DNA of 64,000 bases from Micromonospora haikouensis (GCF_900091595.1 NZ_FMCW01000024.1:1-64000), one strand, 5' to 3'; counted from the stretch's first letter, positions 16,670 through 25,715 are shown. Translations and numbers: made by a program. The notes: a model not told the origin generated them from the sequence alone.

Positions 16670-18042
16670 GGTTGCGCCAGGAACAGCAGCGAGTGGAACC
16701 GGTCGACATCGCAGCCGAGCGCGGCGGTGCGGGCCGCCTGCACCCGCTTGCGCTGCTCGTCGGAGGGCAGGTTCCGCAGCTCCCGGAGGGCGGCGTCCAC
16801 CTTCTCCCGCTCCTCGGGGGCCGACCCCCGACCGAGGTCCGGCTGCCCTCCGGTGAGCCAGGCGACGGCGACCGCGCGGGCCAGGAAGGTCGTGTGGTAG
16901 GTCTCGCACTCCCGCCACCAGGCGGCGTCGAGCAGCGCTGCCCGCAGGTCGTCGGCCGAGACGTCGGAGAAGCCGGTCCAGCCGACCGACAGGGCGTCGA
17001 AGACCAGGGTTCCGTCGTCGCGGACATGGCTCGCGTCCGGCCGGACCGTGTTGTCGAGCAGCTGCCGGCTCTCCTCCACGCGGGTGGGGGCGGTGCCGGG
17101 TAGCTTCGCGTCGATGAGGGCCAGCGCCTCCCGGGCCGGGCCGACGACCCTGGGCAGCAGCGCGGCGTGCGCCCGGGTCACACAGACCTGGGGGCCGTCG
17201 TCGTCGCAGACCAGCTCGACGGCGGCCGGATCGAGCACGGCCGATCCGGAGTAGCCGCCGGTGGGCAGCAGCGGCACCGCGACGGCGGCACCGACCACGG
17301 CCGGAAGCACGGCCAGTGCGACGGTGCGCCGGCCGACCGCGCCGAGCAGCAGCAGCCCGGTCGCGGCGAGGGCCGCCAGCCACAGCGCCTGGAGCAGGCT
17401 GACCGACGACGGGATCGTCTTGAAGTCGTTCAACGAGCTGATGGCAGGGGCCAGCAGCAGCGCCGCCGGGTCGGGCCGGACCTTCGTGAAGTTCTCGTCG
17501 TAGCCCGAGATCGAGACGTAGTCGGGCACGAAGGTCAGCACGGCGAACGCGACCACCGCGAGGATCGGGGCGGTGGCCACCCGGGGCACCGCCCGGCCGG
17601 CGGCCATGCCCAGCCAGCCGGCGGCGACCAGCGCGAGCGCGCCGACCGCGGTGATCGGGATCGTCGCGACGGCGAAGTACCCGGCGGTCGGCGCCACCCA
17701 GGGGATCCCGAGAAGGAACGTCAGCAGGTACACGGTGACCAGCGCGACCGCGTAGCCGGCGGCGAGCGGGACGCTCCGCTGCCACCGGGGCCGGACGGTG
17801 GTGCCGAACAGCTCGTCGACCCGGTGCCGCCGGTCGCGACGTCCCAACCATGCGCCGCCGGCCAGCGCCAGCGGCATCAGCATCATCAGCGTGGACCGGG
17901 CGTACACCGCCAACTGCGTCCACCGCCCCGCGTACCCCCCGGTGACGGTCAGCATGAGCGCGGCGCCGACGATCACCAGCAGCAGGGCGATGCCGGGGAC
18001 CGCCGAGCGGCGTACCTCGATCCGCATGATCCGCCCGGTCAT
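16666..18042 (-). CDS. ABC-2-type exporter permease with large extracellular domain
   Basis: A 458-residue membrane protein. Six or seven hydrophobic helices lie in residues 12-270 (for example GIALLLVIVGAALMLTV, LVTVYLLTFLLGI, AILAVVAFAVLTF). The last about 190 residues form a soluble domain with two Cys (VELVCDDD, PQVCVT) and many Arg/Glu, probably outside the membrane. ATG at 18042 overlaps the ATPase stop by 4 bases (ATGA). With the ATPase upstream it should form an ATP-driven transporter. The substrate is unknown; the zinc-finger anti-sigma gene in the same operon suggests an envelope-stress or antimicrobial-export role. Confidence 0.75.
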   Translation of the reverse strand: MTGRIMRIEVRRSAVPGIALLLVIVGAALMLTVTGGYAGRWTQLAVYARSTLMMLMPLALAGGAWLGRRDRRHRVDELFGTTVRPRWQRSVPLAAGYAVALVTVYLLTFLLGIPWVAPTAGYFAVATIPITAVGALALVAAGWLGMAAGRAVPRVATAPILAVVAFAVLTFVPDYVSISGYDENFTKVRPDPAALLLAPAISSLNDFKTIPSSVSLLQALWLAALAATGLLLLGAVGRRTVALAVLPAVVGAAVAVPLLPTGGYSGSAVLDPAAVELVCDDDGPQVCVTRAHAALLPRVVGPAREALALIDAKLPGTAPTRVEESRQLLDNTVRPDASHVRDDGTLVFDALSVGWTGFSDVSADDLRAALLDAAWWRECETYHTTFLARAVAVAWLTGGQPDLGRGSAPEEREKVDAALRELRNLPSDEQRKRVQAARTAALGCDVDRFHSLLFLAQP

Positions 18043-18842
18043 GCCGCCACCCGCTCCCGGTGGGCGCGCAGCAGCGCCGAGTAGCCGCGCTCGGCGGCGC
18101 TGTCCCCGGCGTCGCCGGTGCCGCCCTGCGCGGCGAGCTGCCCCGTGGTGCCCTGCCACACCAGCCGGCCCTCGTGCACCAGCACCACGTCGGTGCAGGC
18201 CACGGCGACGTCCTCGACCAGGTGGGTGGAGACCAGCACGCAGCTGTCCGACCCGATGTCGCGGAGCAACTCGCGGAAGTCGAGCCGCTGCTCGGGGTCG
18301 AGGCCGACGGTCGGCTCGTCGAGCAGCAGCAGCTCCGGGTCGTTGACGATCGCCTGGGCGATCCCGGCGCGGCGCACCATGCCGCCGGAGAGCGTCTTCA
18401 TCCGGGCGTCGGCCCGGTCGGTCAGGCCCACCCGGTCGACGGCCCGCTGGACCGCGCCGGGGATGTCGGCCTTCGGCATCTCCTTGAGCCAGGCCATGTA
18501 CTCGACGAACTCCCGGACGGTGAAGCGCGGGTAGAAGCCGAAGTGCTGCGGCAGGTAGCCCAGCCTGCGGCGGACCCGACGCAGGTCGGCGCGGCCGCTG
18601 ACGTTCTCGCCCAGCAGGTCGAGCCGCCCACCGGCGGGCTTCACCACGGTGGCGAGCGCCCGCATCAGGGTGGTCTTGCCGGCGCCGTTCGGGCCGAGCA
18701 GCCCGTGCACACCGGTGCCCAGCGCCAGGTCGAGCCCGTTGACCGCGAGGCGTCGGCCGGCGCGGACAGCCAGGTTCTCGGCGTGCACGGTCCACGCGTA
18801 CGTGGTCGGTGCGGTCTCCGCCGCGCTGACGGCACGCATCAT
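18039..18842 (-). CDS. ABC transporter ATP-binding protein
   Basis: The product is a 267-residue ATPase of the drug-exporter (CcmA/DrrA-like) type. Walker A is GPNGAGKTT (about residue 50), the Q-loop YLPQHFGFYP, signature LSGGMVRRAG, Walker B LLLLDEPTVGLD, and the switch His is in VSTHLVEDV. All nucleotide-binding residues are present. Two adjacent ATGs start the gene; the first (18842) lies 4-5 bases from GGAGAG and the second (18839) about 7 bases. It is 90 bases after the anti-sigma gene and overlaps the permease by 4 bases, so it powers the exporter encoded downstream. Confidence 0.9.
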   Translation of the reverse strand: MMRAVSAAETAPTTYAWTVHAENLAVRAGRRLAVNGLDLALGTGVHGLLGPNGAGKTTLMRALATVVKPAGGRLDLLGENVSGRADLRRVRRRLGYLPQHFGFYPRFTVREFVEYMAWLKEMPKADIPGAVQRAVDRVGLTDRADARMKTLSGGMVRRAGIAQAIVNDPELLLLDEPTVGLDPEQRLDFRELLRDIGSDSCVLVSTHLVEDVAVACTDVVLVHEGRLVWQGTTGQLAAQGGTGDAGDSAAERGYSALLRAHRERVAA

Positions 18843-18932
18843 GATCTCTCCGTTCGTCGTGTCGTCGGCGGTGCCCGCCGACGGAGAAGGGGATGTACCG
18901 GCCGGACGACCGGGGTCGCCGGTGACGACCGG

Positions 18933-19727
18933 TCAGCTCCGGTCGGCGCGCAGCCGGCTGTGGTCGGTGGCCCGCAGGAGCACCACCGCGCTCAGCGCGA
19001 CGGTGGCCAGCGCCCAGCCGGGCCAGCTACGGGTCTGGAGGACGACCGGCAGTTCCTGGCCGACCAGGCTCGGCGTGATCACGCCGACGGACCAGGCGAT
19101 CGCCAACCCGAGCGCCGCCCGGTCCACCCCGACCAGCCCGCCCAGCGCCAGGGCGCCGGCGGTGAAGGCCAGGCACGGCAGTAGCCACAGCGCCGGCGAG
19201 TGCCCGGTCCACCAGCCCGCCACGGCCAGCACCGGGACGACCGCCGTCAGGATCGCCAGGGTCCGGCGCAGCAGCAGCGGCAGCCCCGCGCGGGGCACGG
19301 TGGCGATCAGTTCCCAGGCCGGATCGGTGCGTCGGCTCCACGCGGCGGCCACCAGCAGCAGCGGCACCAACGGCGCGACCAGCAGCACCGGCGACGGCAT
19401 CCGGCCCGACACCATCTCCAGCAGGACCGCGACGACCACCAGCGCGGTGGTCGTGGCCAGCCAGGGCAGGAGCCGCGCGGCGACACCGGTGCGCCGTAGC
19501 CGGCGGCGACGCACCGGCCCGGGCCCGGCGTCGAGGCCGGCGGCGATCCCGACGGCCACCCGGTCCAGCAGTTGCCGGGCGGCCGGGTCGGCCGCGTCGG
19601 CCAGCAGCGCCCGGCACCCGGCGCAGGACTCCAGGTGCGCCTCGACGGCCCAGACGGTGACGTCGTCGACGCCGTCGTCGCCGGTGGCGTACCGGGAGAT
19701 GAGGGTGGGGGTGGGGTGGTCGGTCAT
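18933..19727 (-). CDS. Zinc-finger (zf-HC2-type) membrane anti-sigma factor
   Basis: The protein has 264 residues. The cytoplasmic N-terminus carries His31-x3-Cys35-x2-Cys38 (EAHLESCAGC), the zinc anti-sigma motif that holds an ECF sigma factor. From about residue 85 there are six hydrophobic helices, more than the single span of a classical RsrA/RseA type, so the membrane part may itself sense or transport something. ATG at 19727 overlaps the sigma-factor stop by 4 bases, which fixes the partner as the upstream sigma factor. Signal-dependent release of sigma and induction of the ABC genes downstream is the expected circuit (inferred). Confidence 0.85.
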   Translation of the reverse strand: MTDHPTPTLISRYATGDDGVDDVTVWAVEAHLESCAGCRALLADAADPAARQLLDRVAVGIAAGLDAGPGPVRRRRLRRTGVAARLLPWLATTTALVVVAVLLEMVSGRMPSPVLLVAPLVPLLLVAAAWSRRTDPAWELIATVPRAGLPLLLRRTLAILTAVVPVLAVAGWWTGHSPALWLLPCLAFTAGALALGGLVGVDRAALGLAIAWSVGVITPSLVGQELPVVLQTRSWPGWALATVALSAVVLLRATDHSRLRADRS

Positions 19728-20275
19728 GACAGCGCCTCCCGTAGCGCGATGCGGGCCCGCCGCGCGTACGTCTTCACGGTTCCCTCCGGCATGCCGAGCA
19801 GCACCGAGGTCTCCCGCGTGGTCAGCCCGTCGAGCACCATCGCGCGCAGGACCCGGCGCAGGTTGGGCGGCAGCGCCAGCAGCGCCTGCTCCAGGTCGGC
19901 GTCCATCCCGCCGGCCAGCGCCTCCTCCTCGGCGGCGGGGGCGACGGTGGCGAAGGTCCGCACCGCCGGGACCCGCTCGGCGCGGGCGCGGGCGCGGAAC
20001 GCGTCGACCAGCCGGTGGGCGGCGATCGTCCACAGCCAGCCGACGGCGCTGCCGCCGCCCGCGTGCTGGGCCTGGCTGCCGGCCGACCGCCACACCGCCA
20101 GGTAGGTGTCCTGGAGCACCTCGGCGACCACGTCGTCGTCGGCGCAGCGCCGCCGCAGCCGGGCGGTCAACCAGGGCGACGTACGGCGGTACAGCTCGTC
20201 GAAGGCCCGCCGGTCGCCCCGGGCGACGCGGCGCAGCAGCGCACCCTCGTCGAGGGTCTCCAGGCTCTGTCTCAC
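19724..20275 (-). CDS. ECF RNA polymerase sigma factor
   Basis: About 183 residues. Region 2 includes AFDELYRRTSPWLTARL, DDDVVAEVLQDTYLAVWRSA and VGWLWTIAAHRLVDAFR; region 4 includes LPPNLRRVLRAMVLDGL, TTRETSVLLGMPEGTVKTYA and RRARIALREAL. The start is uncertain: GTG at 20275 gives the usual length but has no clear ribosome binding site, and GTG at 20302 (GGAAA 6 bases upstream) is the alternative. It is the first gene of a five-gene unit ending at 16055, coupled to its anti-sigma factor by a 4-base overlap. Autoregulation is likely for this family. Confidence 0.85.
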   Translation of the reverse strand: MRQSLETLDEGALLRRVARGDRRAFDELYRRTSPWLTARLRRRCADDDVVAEVLQDTYLAVWRSAGSQAQHAGGGSAVGWLWTIAAHRLVDAFRARARAERVPAVRTFATVAPAAEEEALAGGMDADLEQALLALPPNLRRVLRAMVLDGLTTRETSVLLGMPEGTVKTYARRARIALREALS

Positions 20276-20388
20276 AACAGGCAAGACGATCCCCGGGCCC
20301 ACCCCGGTTTCCCATCGGTGGTGATCCACGTCACACCTGGCGGGGGCGTTGTCGGGGTGGTCTCGGTCGACGAGGCCGCGGTGGCCGT

Positions 20389-20402
20389 TGTTACCGATAA
20401 CA
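20389..20402 (+). promoter_or_regulatory. LacI-type operator upstream of alpha-galactosidase
   Basis: TGTTACCGATAACA is an inverted repeat TGTTA-n-CG-n-TAACA with the central CG typical of LacI-family operators. It lies 83 bases before the GH27 start, in a region otherwise free of genes, and probably confers sugar-inducible repression. The regulator is not encoded in this window. Confidence 0.5.
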
Positions 20403-20484
20403 TTGACGATTATAGTTTCCTGGCGGGAATTGCCCCGGCCCAGCGTCCGCAGCGGTCGGCTCCGCCGCCGAAGAGGAGACAACG

Positions 20485-22134
20485 ATGAGACGTACCGCTT
20501 CCCGCCGCCGGTGGGTGACCGCCCTGGCGGCCGGGTTCCTGCTGGTCGGCGCCGCCGTGGGTCTGCACGCGCCGGCTGGCCAGGCGCTGGAGAACGGGGT
20601 CGCCCGCACCCCGCCGATGGGTTGGAACAGCTGGAACACGTTCGGCTGCAACATCAACGAGACGTTGATCCGGCAGATGGCGGACGCGATCGTCAGCAGC
20701 GGGATGCGCGACGTGGGCTACGAGTACGTGGTGGTGGACGACTGCTGGTTCAACCCCAACCGGGACTCCGCCGGCAACCTCCAGGGCGATCCGACCCGGT
20801 TCCCCAGCGGGATGAAGGCCCTGGGCGACTACATCCACGGCAAGGGTCTCAAGTTCGGCATCTACCAGGTGCCGGTGGACAAGACCTGCGCGCAGTACTT
20901 CGGCGGGTATCCGGGGGCGACCGGCAGCCGCGGGCACGAGGTCCAGGACGCGCGGCAGTTCGCCGCGTGGGGGGTCGACTTCCTCAAGTACGACTGGTGC
21001 TCCCCGCAGGGCACGATCAACGACCAGGTGGCGACGTTCGCCAAGATGCGCGACGCGCTGGCGGCGACGGGCCGGCCGATCGTGTTCAGCATCAACCCGA
21101 ACAGCATCCACGAGAAGACGGGCCCCCAGCGCAACTGGGGCGACGTGGCCAACATGTGGCGGACCACGGAGGACATCACCAACGCGTGGAACACCGGGCA
21201 GACCAACGGCTACCCGATGGGGATCCAGAACATCATCAACGTGACCGTGCCGCTGGCGTCGTACGCCCGGCCGGGGGCGTTCAACGACCCGGACATGATG
21301 GAGGTCGGCCGGGGCGGGATGACCGACACGGAGATGCGTAGCCACTTCGCGATGTGGGCGATCATGGCGTCGCCGCTGATCGCGGGCAACGACATCCGGT
21401 CGATGAACGCGGCCACGCAGACGATCCTCAAGAACCAGAACCTGATCGCGATCAACCAGGACGCCCTCGGCCTCCAGGGGGTGCAGGTGTCCAACGACGG
21501 CACCCGCCGGGTGCTGGCGAAGAAGCTGGCCAACGGTGACGTGGCGGTGGCGCTGTTCAACCAGGGCAGCGCGACCACGACGGTCTCGATCACGGCCCCC
21601 GCGATCGGCATGTACCCCGTCACCCTCACCCTGCGCGACGCGTGGACCAACGGCACCAGCACCAGCACCAGCACCGGGACGATCTCGGCCAGCGTCCCGA
21701 GCCACGGCACGGTCGTCTACCGGGTCAGCGGCCCGGGCAGCACCCCGCCGCCCCCCACGACCCCGCCGCCCACCCCGCCCTCGCCCTCTCCGTCGCCCAC
21801 GACGGGCCCGCCGGCGGCCGGGTGCCGGGTCGGCGCGACCGTCAACGCGTGGAGCACGGGCCTGACCGAGGACATCACGATCACCAACACGGGCAGCTCG
21901 GCGATCAACGGGTGGTCCCTGGCGTTCACCCTGCCGGCCGGGCAGAGCATCACCGGCGGCTGGAACGCCACCTACGCCCCGACCAGCGGGCAGGTCAGCG
22001 CCACCAACGTCAGCTACAACGGGACGATCCCGCCCGGCGGCTCGGTGTCCATCGGCTTCCAGGCCAACCACACCGGCAACTCGGCCGCACCGGCGGCCTT
22101 CACGCTCAACGGCAGCCCCTGCTCCCGCGCCTGA
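20485..22134 (+). CDS. Secreted GH27 alpha-galactosidase with C-terminal CBM2
   Basis: An exported enzyme of 549 residues that removes alpha-linked galactose from oligosaccharides or galactomannan. A signal peptide ends near GQALE. The GH27 barrel begins TPPMGWNSWNTFGCNINE; the nucleophile is Asp170 in FLKYDWCSPQG and the acid/base Asp lies in AFNDPDMMEVG (about 268-270). A C-terminal beta-sandwich runs to about 410, then a Pro/Thr/Ser linker and a CBM2 cellulose-type binding module (CRVGATVNAWSTGLT through SPCSRA) with its end-to-end Cys pair. Start ATG has GAGGAG 6 bases upstream. It is monocistronic, with a LacI-like operator upstream and a terminator downstream. Confidence 0.92.
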   Translation: MRRTASRRRWVTALAAGFLLVGAAVGLHAPAGQALENGVARTPPMGWNSWNTFGCNINETLIRQMADAIVSSGMRDVGYEYVVVDDCWFNPNRDSAGNLQGDPTRFPSGMKALGDYIHGKGLKFGIYQVPVDKTCAQYFGGYPGATGSRGHEVQDARQFAAWGVDFLKYDWCSPQGTINDQVATFAKMRDALAATGRPIVFSINPNSIHEKTGPQRNWGDVANMWRTTEDITNAWNTGQTNGYPMGIQNIINVTVPLASYARPGAFNDPDMMEVGRGGMTDTEMRSHFAMWAIMASPLIAGNDIRSMNAATQTILKNQNLIAINQDALGLQGVQVSNDGTRRVLAKKLANGDVAVALFNQGSATTTVSITAPAIGMYPVTLTLRDAWTNGTSTSTSTGTISASVPSHGTVVYRVSGPGSTPPPPTTPPPTPPSPSPSPTTGPPAAGCRVGATVNAWSTGLTEDITITNTGSSAINGWSLAFTLPAGQSITGGWNATYAPTSGQVSATNVSYNGTIPPGGSVSIGFQANHTGNSAAPAAFTLNGSPCSRA

Positions 22135-22169
22135 GGGAGCGTGACGGCCCGAGCCTGACGCCGGGCCCT

Positions 22170-22198
22170 GCCCGGTGCGCGCGTGCGGCGCACCGGGC
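22170..22198. terminator. Hairpin terminator between convergent genes
   Basis: GCCCGGTGCGC (22170-22180) pairs exactly with 22188-22198 around a 7-base loop; flanking GGCC/GGCC can extend it. It lies between the convergent GH27 gene and the oxidoreductase-methyltransferase gene and fits a bidirectional terminator. Confidence 0.8.
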
Positions 22199-22206
22199 GG
22201 GGCCGG

Positions 22207-23787
22207 TCACCCCCGGCGGCGGGCGACCAGCACGGCGTCGTGGATGGTGACCTCGCGGCCCTCCGGGTCGACCGTGGCCCGGGCCCGGGTCTCGGTGGCC
22301 AGCACCTGCCAGGCGGCGGGGTCGAGGGCGGACGCGACCTCCTCGGCGGTGTACATCGCGTCCGGGAAGTGCATCCGGTGGGCGGTGGTGCGCAGGTCGC
22401 GCGGGTGGTGCCCGACGATCAGCAGCGTCCCGCCCGGCGCGACCGCCGCGGCGAGCCGCGCGAACAGCTCCCGCCGCGCCGCGCCCGGCAGGTGCATGAA
22501 CTGCGCCGACACCAGGTCGTACGCGCCCTCGGCCGGCGGCGTGACGCGCAGGTCGGCGTGCAGCCACTCGATGCGGTCGGCGACCTCGGGACCCGCCGCC
22601 GCGGCGTGGGCGGCGGCCCGCTCCAGGGCGGTGGCGGAGATGTCGACCGCCGTGACCCGCCAGCCCCGCCCGGCGAGCCAGCCGGCGTCGGCGCCCTCCC
22701 CGCAGCCGACGTCGAGCGCCCGGCCCGCCGGCAGCCCGGTCGCCTCCGCGACGAGCTGGGGGTTGGGCCGGCCGCTCCACACCGCCGGCCGGGCGCGGTA
22801 GCGCTCCTCCCAGGCGGCCTCCTCGAACATCGTCCGCGTCCGCTCCCGGTACGCGTCCACGGCGGCGCGACCCTCCTCGGCGACGAGGTCGGCGTTGACC
22901 GCCGCGCCGGCGGCCAGGCCCGCCGCGGCGGAGGCGACGACCTGGGCGCGTACGTCGGCCACGTTGCCCGCGACCCACACGCCGGGCACGGCGGTGGCCC
23001 CGGTCGGGTCGGCGGGCACCTGGCTGCCGATCACCTGCCCGCCGAACTCGACGTCGACCGGCTTGCACCCCAGCGACTCCAGCACCTCGGCGCGGGCGGT
23101 GAACCGGGGCGCGACGACCACCGCGTCGAGCGCGACGACCTCGCCGGAGGCCAGGCGTACCCCGGTCAGGGTGTCGTCGGTGACCTCGACGGCCGCGACC
23201 CGGTCCGCCACGACGGTGATCTCCCGCGCGGCGAGCCGCTCGGCGTCCTCGGCGGCGAGCGTCGCGTCGTGCAGCAGGAGCAGCACGTCCGGGCTCCACT
23301 GCCGCCACAGCTCCGCCTGGTGCACGGCCGTCGGGCCGGTGGCGAGGACGCCGATGCGCCGGTCCCGGACCTCCCACCCGTGGCAGTACGGGCAGTGCAG
23401 CACGTCGTGACCCCACCGCTCGGCCAGCCCCGGCAGGTCGGGCAGCTCGTCGACGAGCCCGGTCGCCACCAGCAGCCGCCGCGCCCGCACCTCCCGCCCG
23501 CCGTCCAGCGTGACCACGAAGCCGGTGTCCTCCCGGGCTGCCGCCTCGACCCGGCCGGCGACGATCTCGCCGCCGTAGCGGGTCACCTCGTCGCGGCCGG
23601 CCGCCACCAGCTCGGCCGGCGGGGTGCCCTCCCGGCCCAGGTAGTTGTGCACGTGCCCGGCCGGGGCGTTGCGCGGCTGCCCGGCGTCCACCACCAGCAC
23701 CGACCGCCGCGCCCGGGCGAGGGCCAGGGCCCCGCTCAGCCCGGCCGCGCCCCCGCCGACCACCACCACGTCGTACGCCTCGTCCAC
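22207..23787 (-). CDS. Thioredoxin-reductase-like FAD oxidoreductase fused to SAM methyltransferase
   Basis: The protein has 526 residues and two domains. The first, about 1-305, is TrxB-like: DVVVVGGGAAGLSGALALAR binds FAD, HCPYCHGWEV carries the redox pair Cys132/Cys135, IGVLATGP is the NADPH site and VPGVWVAGNVADV the second FAD motif. The second, about 330-526, is a class I methyltransferase with ALDVGCGEGADAGWLAGRGW as motif I and WRVTAVDIS after it. Such bifunctional proteins are known in actinomycetes but their joint substrate is not. The GTG at 23787 has GGAGG 6 bases upstream. It is probably cytoplasmic and monocistronic, divergent from the PadR gene. Which redox target would be methylated is open. 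Confidence 0.88.
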   Translation of the reverse strand: MDEAYDVVVVGGGAAGLSGALALARARRSVLVVDAGQPRNAPAGHVHNYLGREGTPPAELVAAGRDEVTRYGGEIVAGRVEAAAREDTGFVVTLDGGREVRARRLLVATGLVDELPDLPGLAERWGHDVLHCPYCHGWEVRDRRIGVLATGPTAVHQAELWRQWSPDVLLLLHDATLAAEDAERLAAREITVVADRVAAVEVTDDTLTGVRLASGEVVALDAVVVAPRFTARAEVLESLGCKPVDVEFGGQVIGSQVPADPTGATAVPGVWVAGNVADVRAQVVASAAAGLAAGAAVNADLVAEEGRAAVDAYRERTRTMFEEAAWEERYRARPAVWSGRPNPQLVAEATGLPAGRALDVGCGEGADAGWLAGRGWRVTAVDISATALERAAAHAAAAGPEVADRIEWLHADLRVTPPAEGAYDLVSAQFMHLPGAARRELFARLAAAVAPGGTLLIVGHHPRDLRTTAHRMHFPDAMYTAEEVASALDPAAWQVLATETRARATVDPEGREVTIHDAVLVARRRG

Positions 23788-23915
23788 CGCGCCTCCTTCG
23801 CTCGTCGTGCGCCCACCGTGCCGCGCGGCCCGCCGATCCGACAAGAGAAGTTGCCGGAACGGCAAAAGGCCAGCCGGCCGGGTGGCCCCGCCGGAGGGGA
23901 TTGCGGGGCGCGTTA

Positions 23916-23945
23916 CCTAGAACTACTATGCATTGCAGTTCTAGG
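23916..23945 (+). promoter_or_regulatory. Inverted-repeat operator for the PadR regulator
   Basis: CCTAGAACT (23916-23924) and AGTTCTAGG (23937-23945) are exact inverted repeats 12 bases apart, ending 13 bases before the PadR start codon. The position and length fit a PadR dimer site that represses its own operon. Confidence 0.65.
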
Positions 23946-23958
23946 GATAGGTGGTCGG

Positions 23959-24333
23959 ATGCACATCACCAAGGACCTCGTCGCCGCCTCGGCGACGCCG
24001 CTCGTGCTGGGGATCCTCGCCGAGGGCGAGAGCTACGGCTACGCGATCCTCAAGCAGGTCAACGAGCTCTCGGGCGGGCGGCTGGAGTGGACCGAGGGGC
24101 TGCTCTACCCGCTGCTGCACCGCCTGGAGCGGGTCGGGCACGTCGAGTCGTACTGGCAGACCCCGCCCGGGGGACGCCGCCGCAAGTACTACCGCATCAC
24201 CGACCAGGGCCGGGCCGAGCTGGTCGAGCAGCACCGCCAGTGGGCCGCGGTCGTCGACGCCCTGCGCGGCGTCTGGAACACGGCCCGGGCCATCAACCCG
24301 ATCGTGGCACCGGCCTGGGAGGCGGGACGATGA
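23959..24333 (+). CDS. PadR-family transcriptional repressor
   Basis: The product is a 124-residue winged-helix protein. LVLGILAEGESYGYAILKQV is the PadR helix-turn-helix core, GLLYPLLHRLERVGHVE is the recognition helix and wing approach, and GGRRRKYYRITDQGRAEL is the wing; the C-terminal helix mediates dimerisation. ATG at 23959 lies 13 bases after the palindrome, and its stop overlaps the permease gene start (ATGA). PadR proteins of this kind repress the transporter or membrane protein encoded next to them. The inducer is unknown. Confidence 0.9.
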   Translation: MHITKDLVAASATPLVLGILAEGESYGYAILKQVNELSGGRLEWTEGLLYPLLHRLERVGHVESYWQTPPGGRRRKYYRITDQGRAELVEQHRQWAAVVDALRGVWNTARAINPIVAPAWEAGR

Positions 24334-25700
24334 CCCTCGACAGCGACAGCGACCTGGAAGGGCAGATCGCCCAGTGGCGGACCTACACGCGCCGCCGCCG
24401 GGAGCTGCACCACGCCGACACCGAGGAGCTGGAGGACCACCTGCGCAGCCGGATCACCGAGCTGACCGAGGCGGGCCTGCGCACCGACGAGGCGTTCCTC
24501 ATCGCGGTCAAGCGCATGGGCAGCCTCGACGAGCTGTCGCGGGAGTTCGCCCGCGAGCACTCCGAGCGGCTATGGAAACAGCTCGTGCTGCCGGGGGAGC
24601 CGGACGCGCGCGCCGCCGCCCGCACCCGCCGCGAGCTGCCCGTCATGGTACTCTGCGCGGCCCTCGCGGCCCTCGCCATCAAGGTGCCGAGCTGGTTCGG
24701 GTTCGACCTGGCCGACGAGGACACCGACTTCTACGCCCGCAACCTGAGCCTGTTCGCGCTGCCGGCGCTGGCCGCGTACTTCGCCTGGCAGCGCCGGGTC
24801 GGCGTCCGCGTCGTCGGGGCGCTCGTGGCGCTGTTCGCCCTCGGCGGGGTCGCCGCGAACGCGTACCCGCTCGCCGGGGACTCGCAGTCCTTCGGGCTCA
24901 CGGCGATCCACCTGCCGCTGGCGTTGTGGCTGGTCGTCGGCGTCGCCTACGTGGGCGGCGACTGGCGCTCCGAGCGGCGCCGGATGGACTTCATCCGGTT
25001 CACCGGCGAGTGGGTGATCTACTTCAGCCTCCTCGCCCTGGGCGGCGGCGTGCTCACGGCCTTCACCGCCGGCACCTTCCGGGCCATCGGCATCGACGCC
25101 GAACAGTTCATCAGCTCGTGGCTGCTGCCGTGCGGCGCGATGGCGGCCGTCGTCGTGTCGGCGTGGCTGGTCGAGGCGAAGCAGAGCGTCATCGAGAACA
25201 TGGCCCCGGTGCTGACCCGCGTCTTCACGCCGCTGTTCGCGGCGACCCTGCTGGCGTTCCTGGTCGCCGTCGTCTGGACCAACAGCGGCATCGACGTCAA
25301 GCGCGACGTGCTCATCCTGTTCGACCTGCTGCTCGTCGTCGTGCTGGGCCTGCTGCTGTACGCCATCTCCGCCCGCGACCCCGCCGCCCGGCCCGGGCTG
25401 TTCGACCGCCTCCAGTTGGCGCTCGTCGTCAGCGCCCTGGTCATCGACGTCCTGGTGCTGGTGGCGATCACCAGCCGGATCGGCGAATGGGGCTTCAGCC
25501 CCAACAAGACGGCGGCGCTGGGGGAGAACATCGTCCTGCTGACCAACCTGGCCTGGTCGGCGTGGCTGTTCCTCGGCTTCGTCCGGGGCCGCGCGCCCTT
25601 CGCCCGCCTGGAGCGCTGGCAGACCCGCTACCTCGCCGTGTACGCCGGCTGGGCCTGGGTCGTCGTCCTGGCCTTCCCCCTCGTGTTCGACTTCGCCTGA
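24330..25700 (+). CDS. Multi-span membrane protein with permease-prefix domain
   Basis: The protein has 456 residues. The first about 80 residues are a cytosolic helical prefix (LEGQIAQWRTYTRRRREL, DELEDHLR-like residues, then IAVKRMGSLDELSREFA), the permease-prefix/HAAS type found with PadR regulators. From about residue 105 there are roughly ten membrane helices. There is no ATPase in the operon, so it is not an obvious ABC system, and the transported substance, if any, is unknown. It is translated with PadR through a 4-base overlap and is therefore its probable regulatory target. The prefix may contact PadR, as has been suggested for such pairs (inference). Confidence 0.75.
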   Translation: MTLDSDSDLEGQIAQWRTYTRRRRELHHADTEELEDHLRSRITELTEAGLRTDEAFLIAVKRMGSLDELSREFAREHSERLWKQLVLPGEPDARAAARTRRELPVMVLCAALAALAIKVPSWFGFDLADEDTDFYARNLSLFALPALAAYFAWQRRVGVRVVGALVALFALGGVAANAYPLAGDSQSFGLTAIHLPLALWLVVGVAYVGGDWRSERRRMDFIRFTGEWVIYFSLLALGGGVLTAFTAGTFRAIGIDAEQFISSWLLPCGAMAAVVVSAWLVEAKQSVIENMAPVLTRVFTPLFAATLLAFLVAVVWTNSGIDVKRDVLILFDLLLVVVLGLLLYAISARDPAARPGLFDRLQLALVVSALVIDVLVLVAITSRIGEWGFSPNKTAALGENIVLLTNLAWSAWLFLGFVRGRAPFARLERWQTRYLAVYAGWAWVVVLAFPLVFDFA

Positions 25701-25715
25701 GCCCCTGAGCCCCTG

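Noticed and set aside
20410..22071. Long minus-strand open frame opposite the GH27 gene
   Set aside because: The GH27-CBM2 reading is unambiguous. The antisense translation matches no family and follows the codon periodicity of the real gene.
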